The notes beneath the pieces are model-generated. The model was not told the DNA's origin and ran no database searches. It saw nothing but the letters and a program-made list of their open reading frames with translations. 64,000 nucleotides of DNA from NCBI GenBank assembly GCA_009836625.1, contig VXVC01000005.1, positions 87,345 to 151,344 on the forward strand. Reading direction: 5' to 3'. Below are positions 51,570 to 61,479 of the stretch, one piece after another. Position 1 is the first letter of the stretch. Every line of letters begins with the position of its first letter. The position numbers were made by a program, and so were the translations under genes. Source of the stretch: Holophagales bacterium. GTDB taxonomy: Bacteria > Acidobacteriota > Thermoanaerobaculia > Multivoradales > Multivoraceae.

Positions 51570-53870
51570 ATGAGCAGCGGCAACGGCAAGCGCGGCGAAC
51601 CGCGGGTGACGATCGGACGGCGGGACTTCTTCAAGGTCTACGCCGCGGCTGGGGTGGCGGTGCTCCAGGGCTGTCGGCGGCGTGACCAGGAGCTGATCGA
51701 GTCACCGGTGCGGCGGAGCACGGCTCTGCCCGGCGCCTCCGTATGGCGGCGCTCGATCTGCGAGCAGTGCGGCGCCGGTTGTGAGATCGAGGTGCGGACG
51801 GTCGACCGGCTGGCGAAGAAGATCGAGGGGCAGCCCGCCGGTTTCGTCAACGCGGGCGGCGTCTGCGCGCTGGGGCACTCGGCGTTGCAGGAGCTGTATC
51901 ACCCGGACCGGGTGACGGAGCCGATGCGGCGGGGGTCCTCGGGCGAGTTGGAGCCTGTCTCGTGGGAGGAGGCGCTCGAAACCGCGGCGACGGCGATCGC
52001 GGCCGCGCCGGATGCGACAACGGTTGTCGCGGGTGCGCCGTCGGGGCCACTCCTCGGTTTGTGGCGGCGGTTCGCGGCGACGGTCGGTGCACCGCCGCCG
52101 GTTCACTGGCAGCCGGCCGATGCGGTCGTCGCGCGGGAGGCCGCGCGGCTCGCGTTCGGCGAATCGACCCGGCCGGCCTATGACCTGGCGCGGTCCGACT
52201 ACGTTGTCTCTCTCGGCCCTCCCTTCCTCGACCGCTGGCGTAGCCCTGTCCACTTCGGTGCCGCCTGGGCCGAGCTCACCGCCGACCGGCGCGGCAAGCT
52301 GGTGCAGGTCGAGGCGCGGCACTCGCTGACCGCCGCCAACGCCGACGATTGGCTGCCGGTCCGGCCGGGCAGCGAGGGGTTTTTCGCGCGCGGGCTCGCC
52401 GGACTGCTGCTCGGATCGGGAAGGGTCGGGGAGGAGGAGCGGACGGTCTACGAGGCGCTCTATCCCGAAGCGCCGCCCGACCTCGCGGCGACTGCCGAGC
52501 GCTGCGGTATCGATGCCGATCGGATCGAGTGGCTCGCCGCCGAGCTTGCCCGCGCCCGCCGGCCGTTGGTGATGGCGGGCGGATCGGCGCTCGAAAGCGA
52601 GAACGGCGTAGCCGCGGGCGCTGCGGTGCTGGCGCTCAACCTGCTGCTGGGCGCGGTGGGCCGGGAGGGCGGCGTCTTCGCCGGCGTCGACTTCGGTTTC
52701 GAAGACCGGCTGGCCGGCGATGCTGCCGCGGCGCTGCCGCCGGCGGCGCTTGTGGATCGGCTGGCCCGAGACGGCGAATCGCGCGTTCTCGTCGTGTCGG
52801 AGGCGGACCCGCTGCACGGAATGCCGGGGCTCGAGGCCGCCTTCGAGCATGCCGGCACGGTGATCGCTTGCTCCGCCTTCTTCGACGACACCGCGTTGCG
52901 GGCCGATGTCGTGCTGCCGGTCCAGACGGACCTTGAGCGCTTCCAGGCGGTGGAGCCGGACCCGGTGCGCGGCGTTCCGGCCCTGCTCATCGCTTCGCCG
53001 ACGGTGGCGCCGCGCGGCGAGGCGCGGCATCCCGGCGATGTGGCGCTGGCGCTGGCCGCGGCGGCCGGTAGCGCTCTGCCTTGGTCCGGCTTCCAGGAGG
53101 CGGTCGAGTCGGCGCTGAGCGACGCCTTCGCGGCGACGAGGGCGGCCGGCGACGAGGCAAGCGACCCGGTCGCCCTGCCGGCGTCGCTGATCGCCGGCGC
53201 GCTGAACGCGCGCCAGTTCGTGCGTCGGACGACGGATGCCGGCGGCCTCGTGGGGACCGAGGAGATGAGACGCGCGCCCGCCGCGCCGGCTTTGGGCGAC
53301 GCGGACGGGGCGCCGGGCCCGATTCCCGATCCGGCTTCGCTGCCGGCGCCGGCCGCTCCGGCGGGCGTCGAGTCCTTCACGCTGATCCCCTTTGAATCGC
53401 TGAAGCTGGGCGACGGCCGGGGCGCCAACCGTCCCTGGCTGCAGGAGCTGCCCGACCCGCTGTCCACCGTCATGTGGGGGTCGTGGGTAGAGGTGGCGAC
53501 CGCCGACGCGGATCGGTTGGGCATCCATACCGGCGACATTGTGCGGCTGACCGGAACCGCGGCCGAGATCGAACTGCCGGCGATCGTGCTGCCGACGGTG
53601 CGGCCGGGTTCGGTCGGCGTACCGGTCGGCGGCGGGCATGCGGAATACGGCCGCTACGCCCGCGGCCGCGGGGTCAACGTGAACGCCCTGCTCGATCCGG
53701 ACCGCTGGGTGGCCGGCGCCGGCGTCTTCGCGCGGGGAGAGCTCCGGGTGCGGATCGAGCGGCTTCGCCGTCCGCGCCGCGCCGAACGGCCGGTGATCTA
53801 CGGCCGCGGCCTGCGGCAGGCCGAGGAGATACCGGTCGGCTGGGCACCGCACGATGGAGGGAAGGCATGA
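51570..53870 (+). CDS. Molybdopterin-oxidoreductase-like subunit (ActB N-terminal part)
   Basis: The 766 aa protein has a Tat signal (GRRDFFK, Arg17-Arg18) with Cys35 close behind, and an MopB-type 4Fe-4S site CEQCGAGCEIEV plus VCALG. The rest resembles bis-MGD oxidoreductases (LGPPFLDRW, VVSEADPLHGMPG, FFDDTALRADVVLPVQTDLER). In ACIII, ActB combines this domain, lacking cofactor, with a ferredoxin domain; here the ferredoxin is a separate gene immediately after. Whether it binds molybdenum cannot be decided by eye. It starts at ATG 51570 and overlaps the ferredoxin by ATGA. Confidence 0.82.
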   Translation: MSSGNGKRGEPRVTIGRRDFFKVYAAAGVAVLQGCRRRDQELIESPVRRSTALPGASVWRRSICEQCGAGCEIEVRTVDRLAKKIEGQPAGFVNAGGVCALGHSALQELYHPDRVTEPMRRGSSGELEPVSWEEALETAATAIAAAPDATTVVAGAPSGPLLGLWRRFAATVGAPPPVHWQPADAVVAREAARLAFGESTRPAYDLARSDYVVSLGPPFLDRWRSPVHFGAAWAELTADRRGKLVQVEARHSLTAANADDWLPVRPGSEGFFARGLAGLLLGSGRVGEEERTVYEALYPEAPPDLAATAERCGIDADRIEWLAAELARARRPLVMAGGSALESENGVAAGAAVLALNLLLGAVGREGGVFAGVDFGFEDRLAGDAAAALPPAALVDRLARDGESRVLVVSEADPLHGMPGLEAAFEHAGTVIACSAFFDDTALRADVVLPVQTDLERFQAVEPDPVRGVPALLIASPTVAPRGEARHPGDVALALAAAAGSALPWSGFQEAVESALSDAFAATRAAGDEASDPVALPASLIAGALNARQFVRRTTDAGGLVGTEEMRRAPAAPALGDADGAPGPIPDPASLPAPAAPAGVESFTLIPFESLKLGDGRGANRPWLQELPDPLSTVMWGSWVEVATADADRLGIHTGDIVRLTGTAAEIELPAIVLPTVRPGSVGVPVGGGHAEYGRYARGRGVNVNALLDPDRWVAGAGVFARGELRVRIERLRRPRRAERPVIYGRGLRQAEEIPVGWAPHDGGKA

Positions 53871-54568
53871 CGCGCTGGGGCATGGCCATCGATCTCGACC
53901 GCTGCACCGGCTGCGAGGCCTGCGTCGTCGCCTGCGCGGCCGAGAACAACATCCAGACCGTCGGCGAGGAGCAGGCTCGCGAGGGCCGGGCGATGCACTG
54001 GCTGCGGATCGAGCGCTACTACGAGGGCGAGTTCCCCAACGTCCGCACGCGCTTCATGCCCGTGCTCTGCCAGCAATGCGGCGCCGCGCCGTGCGAGCCG
54101 GTCTGCCCGGTCTACGCCACGTACCGCAACCCGGAAGGGCTGAACGCGATGGTGTACAGCCGCTGCATCGGCACGCGGTTCTGCGCCAACAACTGCCCGT
54201 ACACCGTGCGCGTCTTCAACTGGTTCGACGCCGAGTTCCCGGCGCCGCTCGACTCCCAGTTGAACCCGGACGTCAGCGTCCGGCCCGGCGGCGTGATGGA
54301 GAAGTGCACGTTCTGTGTCCAGCGCATCCAGGCCGGCAAGGACGAGGCGGCTCAGGAGGAGCGCGAGGTCGCGGACGGTGAGATCAAGACGGCGTGCCAG
54401 CAGTCGTGCCCGACGAAGGCGATCGCCTTCGGCGATCTCGAGGATCCGGACAGCGAGGTGTCCAGGTGGGCCGAGTCGCCCCGGGCCTTCAGCCTGCTGG
54501 GCGATCTCGATACGCGCCCCGGGGTCGTCTACCTGAGCGGTACGGAATGGCGGGAGCCTGCTGAGTGA
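53867..54568 (+). CDS. 4Fe-4S ferredoxin subunit (ActB C-terminal part, PsrB/DmsB-like)
   Basis: The 233 aa protein has four cysteine groups: CTGCEACVVAC (Cys13, 16, 19, 23), CQQCGAAPCEPVCP, CIGTRFCANNCPY and CTFCVQRI with CQQSCP. These sixteen cysteines match the four-cluster electron-transfer subunits of Psr/Dms-type oxidoreductases and the ferredoxin half of ActB. It starts at ATG 53867 overlapping the preceding stop. Its stop lies at the GTG start of the NrfD gene, so the module is tightly coupled. It should carry electrons between quinol site and cytochrome. Confidence 0.88.
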   Translation: MTRWGMAIDLDRCTGCEACVVACAAENNIQTVGEEQAREGRAMHWLRIERYYEGEFPNVRTRFMPVLCQQCGAAPCEPVCPVYATYRNPEGLNAMVYSRCIGTRFCANNCPYTVRVFNWFDAEFPAPLDSQLNPDVSVRPGGVMEKCTFCVQRIQAGKDEAAQEEREVADGEIKTACQQSCPTKAIAFGDLEDPDSEVSRWAESPRAFSLLGDLDTRPGVVYLSGTEWREPAE

Positions 54569-55962
54569 CGGATCGGCCCCAGGCCTCTGCCAGGGCGCTC
54601 GACGGCGAGCTGCTCGGCCGTCTCGACCGGCGACGTCCGGGCCTGCTCGTCGGCTCGCTCGCCAGCGGCGCCCTGGTCCTCGTCTTCTTCTACTGCTGGG
54701 GCTACCAGATCGCGAACGGCATCGGCGTCACCGGCATCAACCGGCCGGTGTTCTGGGGCTTCTACATCATCAACTTCGTCTTCTGGATCGGCATCAGCCA
54801 CGCCGGCACGCTGATCTCGGCGATTCTGCGGGTGACGAAGGCGGAGTGGCGGCGGCCGGTCACCCGTTCGGCCGAGGCGATCACGCTGTTCGCGCTCGCG
54901 ATCGGCGGGCTGTTTCCGCTCATCCACCTCGGCCGGGTGACGATCTTCTACTACATGATCCCGTACCCGAACAGCCGGATGCTGTGGCCGAACTTCCGTT
55001 CGCCCCTGGTGTGGGACATCGCCGCGATCACGACCTACATCATCGGCAGCGCCCTCTACCTGTTCCTGCCGTTGATCCCGGACGCGGCGGTGATGCGCGA
55101 CCGGGCGGCTGCGGGTCTCAAGAAGCGCTTCTACGCGGTTCTGGCGCTCGGCTGGCGCGGCACTTCGCAGCAGTGGCACAGCCTGGAGTGGGGGATCCGC
55201 ATCCTGGCGGTGGCGATCATCCCGGTCGCCGTCTCGGTGCACACCATCGTGTCCTGGGACTTCGCGATGACCCAGACGCCGGGCTGGAAGAGCACGATCT
55301 TCGGACCGTACTTCGTCGTCGGGGCGATCTTCTCGGGGATCGCGGTGCTGATGATCGCGATGGCGCTGCTCCGCCGCGGCCTCGCGCTCGATCGCTTCCT
55401 GACCGACCGGGTCTTCAACAACCTGGGGCTCCTGTTCGTGACGATGTCCCTGGTCTGGGGCTACTTCACGTTCGCGGAGCACCTGACCGTCTGGTACAGC
55501 GGCGATCTGTTCGAGAAGAACGTGCACCACGTCCTGCTGCATGGCGACTTCGCGGTGCCGTTCTGGACGATGGTGGTGGTCAACCTCGTCATTCCGGTGG
55601 CCGTGCTCTCCTTCCCGCGCGGCCGGCGGCCGCTGCCGACCGCGCTGGTCGGCTGCGGCGTGCTGGTCGGCATGTGGCTCGAACGGTTCCTGATCGTCGT
55701 GCCGGCCCTTTCGACGCCGCGGCTGGCCTACAGCATCGGCGACTACCTGCCGAGCTGGGTGGAGCTCGGGATCATGATCGGAGCGATCGGCGTCTTCGCC
55801 TGCCTCTACTTCACCTTCACCCAGTTGCTGCCGATCGTCTCCGTGTGGGAGATGCGGGAGGGCTGGCGCCACGCGGCGGGAGGCGGCGAGAGCGGCCGGA
55901 CTTCCGGGGCTGCGCCGACGGCCACGGCGGCAGCACCGGCACCCGGCGGAGGTGGGGCTTGA
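54565..55962 (+). CDS. actC: NrfD/PsrC-family quinol-oxidising membrane subunit, ActC-like
   Basis: The 465 aa polytopic protein has about ten membrane helices. The pattern GFYIINFVFWIGISHAGTLISAILR, then HLGRVTIFYYMIPYPNSRMLWPNFRSPLVWDI, is that of ActC and other NrfD-like quinol-binding subunits. It starts at GTG 54565 and its stop overlaps the ActD-like TTG start. It should oxidise menaquinol or ubiquinol at the membrane and pass electrons to the iron-sulfur subunit. Homology is strong; the complex assignment follows from neighbours. Confidence 0.88.
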   Translation: MTDRPQASARALDGELLGRLDRRRPGLLVGSLASGALVLVFFYCWGYQIANGIGVTGINRPVFWGFYIINFVFWIGISHAGTLISAILRVTKAEWRRPVTRSAEAITLFALAIGGLFPLIHLGRVTIFYYMIPYPNSRMLWPNFRSPLVWDIAAITTYIIGSALYLFLPLIPDAAVMRDRAAAGLKKRFYAVLALGWRGTSQQWHSLEWGIRILAVAIIPVAVSVHTIVSWDFAMTQTPGWKSTIFGPYFVVGAIFSGIAVLMIAMALLRRGLALDRFLTDRVFNNLGLLFVTMSLVWGYFTFAEHLTVWYSGDLFEKNVHHVLLHGDFAVPFWTMVVVNLVIPVAVLSFPRGRRPLPTALVGCGVLVGMWLERFLIVVPALSTPRLAYSIGDYLPSWVELGIMIGAIGVFACLYFTFTQLLPIVSVWEMREGWRHAAGGGESGRTSGAAPTATAAAPAPGGGGA

Positions 55963-56495
55963 CCGCGGCGGCCCAGGACCATCTCGTCGAAGCCGCGTTC
56001 GAGCGCGTCGAGGACGTGCGTGCGGTCGTCGAAGCCGTGCTGGAGTCGGGCGTTGCGGCCTCGCAGGTCGAGGTACGGAGTCCGGCGCCGCTGGAAGAAG
56101 ACGAGCTGCCGCTGCCGAAGCCGAAGTCCCGGGTGCTGTTGTTCGCTCTTGCCGGCGCCGTCCTCGGCGGTCTGACCGCCTTCGGCCTGGCGGCCGGCAC
56201 CGCGCTGGCCTACCCGCTGCCAACGGGCGGCATGTCGATCGTCGCCGGGCCGCCGGTCGGCGTCGTGACCTACGAGGGCACGGCACTCGGCCTGATCATC
56301 ATGACGGTCCTGCGCGTGCTGTGGGAAGGCGGGCTGCTCCCGGGCCGGGCGATCCGGGGTGGCCGCGGCCGGGCTTCGGAGCTGGATCACCACGTCGCCA
56401 ACGGCCGGCTGTTGCTGCGAGTACACGGCCTGAGCGAAGAGCAGGCCGGCCGGCTGCGCGACTGGAGTCGTGCTGCCGCCGTGGAAGTGGGTTAG
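55959..56495 (+). CDS. actD: DUF3341 membrane protein, ActD-like
   Basis: The 178 aa protein matches DUF3341 (ActD of alternative complex III). The N-terminal part EAAFERVEDVRAVVEAVLESGV is a ferredoxin-like small domain; two hydrophobic segments (VLLFALAGAVLGGLTAFGLAAG and YEGTALGLIIMTVLRVLWEG) follow. ActD probably anchors the peripheral subunits. I start at TTG 55959, which overlaps the NrfD stop as TTGA; there is no ATG in a suitable place. No ActE or ActF gene follows, the next gene being a convergent TonB receptor. Confidence 0.83.
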   Translation: MTAAAQDHLVEAAFERVEDVRAVVEAVLESGVAASQVEVRSPAPLEEDELPLPKPKSRVLLFALAGAVLGGLTAFGLAAGTALAYPLPTGGMSIVAGPPVGVVTYEGTALGLIIMTVLRVLWEGGLLPGRAIRGGRGRASELDHHVANGRLLLRVHGLSEEQAGRLRDWSRAAAVEVG

Positions 56496-56530
56496 GGCCC
56501 GGCGCCTCGCCCCTTTGAGACGCCGGACCC
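56495..56530. terminator. Possible bidirectional terminator between convergent genes
   Basis: GGGCCCGGCG and CGCCGGACCC form a ten-base inverted repeat with one mismatch around a 16-base loop, beginning at the ActD stop. The flanking genes converge here, which is where a terminator is expected. There is no clear U-tract on either strand, so confidence is low. Confidence 0.35.
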
Positions 56531-56577
56531 TCGCCGTCGCGTGCCACTGAACGGGCTCGCGAACGGCCACACAGCTC

Positions 56578-59304
56578 CTAGAACTCGAAGCGGACGCCGG
56601 CCTCGAATCGGCGTGGTTGCGCGTAAGCCGTAGCGGCATCCAGATCGATGCCGCCGGCGCAACCTTCGACTCGGGTGCAGACGGTGGTCACCTGCTCGTC
56701 GTCGAAGACGTTGAACACGGCTCCGATGAGTTCAAAGCGCATCGCGCGGCCGAAGGTGAAGGCCTTGGTTAGTCCGAGGTCCATGCCGTAGCGGTCATTC
56801 GCCTCCCGGCTACCTCGTCGCTCCGTGAAGATGCGTCCGTAGTCTTCCGACGCCGTCGTCGGCGCATAGACACCGGCCGAGGACCAGAAACCTCCGAAAG
56901 ACAGCGTGAAATCGAGCGGCAGGTCAACGTAGCCGTTCACCTTCACGCGGTGCCTGCGATGGTCCGAAAGGTAGCCGTAGGCGTTCTCGAAGTGGTCAGG
57001 GTAGATGTCGAAGGCGACGCCCGAGTTCTGCGTGTACTCGACGTTGCCCTCCGACTCCGAGTTCGTGTACGAGGCGAGGACATGGATCCAGTCCGCGAAC
57101 CGGGACTCGAAGTCGAGGATGAAGCCGCTGTAGTCGCGCGTCAGGCCCGGCAGGTTCGCCATCACGTAGTAGTCGCAGTCCGCGCCTGCTGCCGCAGTGG
57201 GGAGGTTGCCGTTGCACGTGTCCTCGAAGATGTCCAACGTCTCCTTGTCGATGTAGGTCAGACCGATGGAGGTGCGGCGGGTGAGCTCGCGTTCGATGCC
57301 GATGCTCCACTGGTCGGCGTAGGTGGCTTCGAGGTCCGGCGAGATCCTGCTCGGGTCGCTTGAGAACACCGTGTTGTAGAACCAGCCGTTCGGGTCGAAA
57401 CCGACCGGATCGGCGATCCAGTTCGAGAACGTAAGGCCGCCGACCGTTCGTTCGCCGGGGAAGGCGTCGCGACAGTTCGCGCCGAGTTGGGCCTGGAAGG
57501 TGGAGCAGGAGATCCAGCGCACGGTCGGGAACTGATTGACCCTGGCGAAGCTGGGCAACGTAAGGGCGTTCGGGTGCATGAACCGGCCCCAGTTGGCACG
57601 AGCGACCGTCCTGGCGTCGCCACCGATGTCCCACGCAATCCCGAATCGGGGCTGCAGCTTGGACAGGTCGGCCACTTCGTCGCCGACGTCGTTCTCGAAC
57701 GCGACCTGGTCGTGGCGCAGCCCGACCTTGAGCGTCAGGTTCGGCAGTACGCGCCAGGTGTCCTGGACGTACGCCGTGAACTGCCTGCCGTTGTTCTCGG
57801 CCGGCGACTCGATGGGCGAGAAGAGCAGCGTGTAGGGCGCGCCGAAACGGTCCCCGAACGAGTAGCCGCCGCCGGTCGTGTTGTTCTGGCTGGAGAAGAA
57901 GTTGCTCGCGTAGTCCAGGCCCACCTGAACTTCGTGGTCTCCGGCGAAACCGTCGGCGAACCAGGTCAGGTTGGTCGTCAGGTCGTCGCGGTCGCGGCTC
58001 GAGAACTGCTGGTTCGTGTAGTTCACGGAGCTGGAGCCGTCGCCCCACGAGTCGACGTGTCCGATCGTCTCGAAGTCCCCGCTCTGCGGGAACGAGTTCA
58101 GCTCGCCTCGGACCGTGGCCGCCTTGACGTGCCACTGCAGGTTCGAACTCAGGATTCCGAGTGCGTCCAGACCGAGGATCGTCTTGGGCTGCTCCTGGAA
58201 GCGAGTCGCTTCCGGTGCGACGGAACGGGAAGCGTTCGCGTTGGCGATCGTCGCGTCCTCGCCGATGTAGCGGGCGACGACCTGCCACTCCGGGTTGACC
58301 TGCCAACTGAGCTTGCCGTTGAGGTTCGTGCCCTCGAAATCGCGCGTGGTCGGCGACTCGGTGGGCGTGTTCTTCGACCGCACGGGGTTGGCGGCGACGA
58401 GGAACCAGAGTTCGTCCCGCCGGATCGGCCCGCCGACCGTGACGGCGGTTTCCTGGAACTCGACGACGTTCTCTTCCTTGTCGAAGTGCTCGCCGCTGGT
58501 GTTGAAGTCGGTATCCCGGTAGCGCACGTCCAGGCTGCCCGACAGCTCGTTGCCGCCGGACTTCGTGATGACGTTGATCACCCCGCCGGTCGCGTTTCCG
58601 AAACGGGCCTCGTAGCCGCTGGTCTCGAAGTTGATCTCCTGGATCGTGTCGAAGTTCATGTTGATGTTCCAGGTCGCGGTGACCGGATCGGTCGTGTTCA
58701 CGCCGTCGACGGTGAAGTTGTTCTCGCCCAGAGTGGAGCCGAACACGTTCGGGTTGGAGCCGCCGGCCACTCCGCCGACATCGGTCAGCACACTCTGGTA
58801 GCTCCGGTTCGCCGAGCCGATGGAGGCCTTCTTGAGGTACTCGACGCCGAAAGTCTGCGACGTCGAAACCTGTTCCGGGTCGACCACGGGCGTCTCGGCG
58901 ACCACGATGACTTCCTCGCTGAACTCGCCGAGGGCCATCGAGAGCTGGATCTCCGTGACCCGGTTGAGCCGGACCTCGACCTCGCTCCGCTGTTGCGGAA
59001 CGAAGCCGTCCAGCTTCGCCTCGACGGTGTAGACGCCTGGCGGCAGGCTGGGGAAGCTGAAGCCGCCATCGACGTCCGCGAAGGCGGTGCGAGAGCCCAT
59101 CAGGTTGGGCGAGTTGACGGTGACCGTGGCGCCCGGAAGCGGCGCACCATCGGTGTCCATGACCTGGCCGGCCAGTCTGCCCGTGAGTTGCGCCGCTGTC
59201 GGGGCGGCCAGGAAAGCAAGCGCCAGGGCGGCGCATAGGCCGAGGATCACGCTTCGGCTCCGGCCGGCACGGTTTCCCCGGTGGTCGTTCTGAAGATGTA
59301 GCAC
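56578..59304 (-). CDS. TonB-dependent receptor with N-terminal carboxypeptidase-regulatory domain (Oar-like)
   Basis: The 908 aa outer-membrane protein begins with a signal sequence (ILGLCAALALAFLAAPTAAQ). It continues with a CarboxypepD_reg domain (LAGQVMDTDGAPLPGATVTV, FSFPSLPPGVYTVEA) near 45-125, a plug with FTVDGVNTTDPVT and FEARFG-like YEARFGNATGGVINVITKSG, and a long beta-barrel ending in Phe (GVRFEF). This layout is abundant in Acidobacteriota and in Oar/SusC-like TonB receptors for oligosaccharides or peptides. No SusD partner is visible. The ATG is at 59304, or a shorter start is possible. Confidence 0.9.
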   Translation of the reverse strand: MLHLQNDHRGNRAGRSRSVILGLCAALALAFLAAPTAAQLTGRLAGQVMDTDGAPLPGATVTVNSPNLMGSRTAFADVDGGFSFPSLPPGVYTVEAKLDGFVPQQRSEVEVRLNRVTEIQLSMALGEFSEEVIVVAETPVVDPEQVSTSQTFGVEYLKKASIGSANRSYQSVLTDVGGVAGGSNPNVFGSTLGENNFTVDGVNTTDPVTATWNINMNFDTIQEINFETSGYEARFGNATGGVINVITKSGGNELSGSLDVRYRDTDFNTSGEHFDKEENVVEFQETAVTVGGPIRRDELWFLVAANPVRSKNTPTESPTTRDFEGTNLNGKLSWQVNPEWQVVARYIGEDATIANANASRSVAPEATRFQEQPKTILGLDALGILSSNLQWHVKAATVRGELNSFPQSGDFETIGHVDSWGDGSSSVNYTNQQFSSRDRDDLTTNLTWFADGFAGDHEVQVGLDYASNFFSSQNNTTGGGYSFGDRFGAPYTLLFSPIESPAENNGRQFTAYVQDTWRVLPNLTLKVGLRHDQVAFENDVGDEVADLSKLQPRFGIAWDIGGDARTVARANWGRFMHPNALTLPSFARVNQFPTVRWISCSTFQAQLGANCRDAFPGERTVGGLTFSNWIADPVGFDPNGWFYNTVFSSDPSRISPDLEATYADQWSIGIERELTRRTSIGLTYIDKETLDIFEDTCNGNLPTAAAGADCDYYVMANLPGLTRDYSGFILDFESRFADWIHVLASYTNSESEGNVEYTQNSGVAFDIYPDHFENAYGYLSDHRRHRVKVNGYVDLPLDFTLSFGGFWSSAGVYAPTTASEDYGRIFTERRGSREANDRYGMDLGLTKAFTFGRAMRFELIGAVFNVFDDEQVTTVCTRVEGCAGGIDLDAATAYAQPRRFEAGVRFEF

Positions 59305-59670
59305 TGCGGATGTCCCTCCACGTTGCGGGGCACAAGGCCGGTGAGCAAGGCGGATGCCAGCCGTTGTGACGAGGGTCGGACGAGCACTCGGTCAGGCCGT
59401 TTGGTGTTGTTTTCGCGCGGGTTTCCTGGGTTTGGGCGTCGGTTGACTCCCAGGCATCTCAAGGTGGCAATTCACCGTACTGGACGGATCTCCTACGAAC
59501 CGCTGGATCCGGCGGATCCAGAATTCGGCCCTCGGATTCCGGTTCTTGAATCGGGCGGCGGCCGGAATGGCGCCCGCGTGGGGCCGCGTGTGGCGCCCTC
59601 CGGCCGCCTGCGATAGCTTCGCGGCCTCAAATCACAGAGCCCTCTAGCTGGGAGAAGGAGCAAGCGAGCC
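59305..59670. other. Divergent 366 bp intergenic region
   Basis: This lies between the TonB receptor (minus) and the acyl-CoA dehydrogenase (plus), so it should hold two promoters. I find no confident sigma-70 pair; TTGACT at 59443-59448 lacks a matching -10. The region contains a near-perfect 19 bp palindrome at 59503-59521 listed separately. Just before the acyl-CoA dehydrogenase ATG there is a good ribosome site, GGGAGAAGGAG at about 59649-59659. Small open frames here look non-coding. Confidence 0.5.
59503..59521. repeat. 19 bp inverted repeat, candidate operator
   Basis: CTGGATCC-GGC-GGATCCAG is a perfect inverted repeat (8 bp arms, 3-base centre) in the divergent spacer, about 150 bases before the acyl-CoA dehydrogenase start. 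Arms of this length fit a dimeric regulator site such as a TetR- or GntR-type operator. No regulator gene lies beside it. Confidence 0.45.
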
Positions 59671-60945
<1,275 letters not shown>

Positions 60946-61248
60946 CCGAGCGCGTCGCGACATCGGTTACACCCGCCTGGGCGAGCGCCGGAAGGCCGTC
61001 CCTGCGGCCGCTCGCGCTTGATCGGACGATGAGGAGTCGGCGCTCGCTGCGGTCGGCTGCGCTCCGGTTGGGCGTCAGTCGATGTAGGGCATCGGCCGTC
61101 GCTTGCCGACAGCCCGCGGGGACGGCCTTCCGGCGCTCGCCCAGGCTGGAGGTTGTCTATGTGGCGTCCCGGTGGCCCGCGGTTCTGGCTCGTGCACCCG
61201 CAGAGGAGGTTAGAGTCCTGCGTATAGTGATTGACGAGGGATCCCCGA
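60946..61248. other. 303 bp intergenic region, mostly an inverted-repeat element
   Basis: Between the acyl-CoA dehydrogenase and a small open frame, most of the sequence is taken up by a long inverted-repeat structure at 60975-61146 (listed separately). Downstream of it, TATAGT at 61223-61228 resembles a -10 element for the small gene at 61249, but the matching -35 is not apparent. No other features are seen. Confidence 0.5.
60975..61146. repeat. Long inverted-repeat element (33 bp arms)
   Basis: A 33-base arm at 60975-61007 (beginning GCCTGGGCGAGCGCCGG) is repeated in reverse complement at 61114-61146 with only one mismatch. The arms enclose about 106 bases. The unit could fold as a giant hairpin or be a miniature inverted-repeat or REP-type element; it might also act as a terminator after the acyl-CoA dehydrogenase. 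It lacks an ORF of its own. Copies elsewhere in the genome cannot be tested here; I noticed none in this window. Confidence 0.75.
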
Positions 61249-61431
61249 ATGCGTAGAGAATCGCAAAGCGACCGACAGCGGCAGGACCACCGGCCCTTCA
61301 AGTCGGTCGCCGAGGTTCAGGACTTCTTTCGGCAGTGCGATGCGGATCAGGCTCGCGGAGTCGAGCCCGACTGGGACGAGCACCTGGTAGTGATCCGGGA
61401 GTCGCGGAGACGCGGCAAGTCCGGGAACTGA
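61249..61431 (+). CDS. Small uncharacterised protein
   Basis: An open frame of 60 aa starting at ATG 61249 encodes a charged, soluble protein rich in Arg, Gln and Asp (MRRESQSDRQRQD..., HLVVIRESRRRGKSGN at the end). No family is recognised. It is separated from other genes by the inverted-repeat element upstream, and converges with the PHP gene 48 bases later. The TATAGT at 61223-61228 might be its promoter -10. It may or may not be translated. Confidence 0.4.
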   Translation: MRRESQSDRQRQDHRPFKSVAEVQDFFRQCDADQARGVEPDWDEHLVVIRESRRRGKSGN

Positions 61432-61466
61432 GTCTAGGTTGCTGGCCGCCGGTGGGAACCGTATGA

Positions 61467-61479
61467 GGCGGTCACCGCC
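61467..61479. terminator. Short palindrome between convergent genes
   Basis: GGCGGT-C-ACCGCC is a perfect 6 bp palindrome directly next to the PHP gene stop. It lies between two convergent genes and could contribute to termination, but the loop is too short for a normal hairpin and there is no T-run. Confidence 0.25.

Noticed and set aside
57487..59238. Plus-strand open frame opposite the TonB receptor
   Set aside because: Composition is that of an antisense shadow. The opposite strand has a signal peptide, carboxypeptidase-regulatory domain, plug and barrel.
59323..59616. 97-codon frame between the TonB receptor and acyl-CoA dehydrogenase
   Set aside because: No family, Arg-rich, covers the inverted repeat; probably non-coding.
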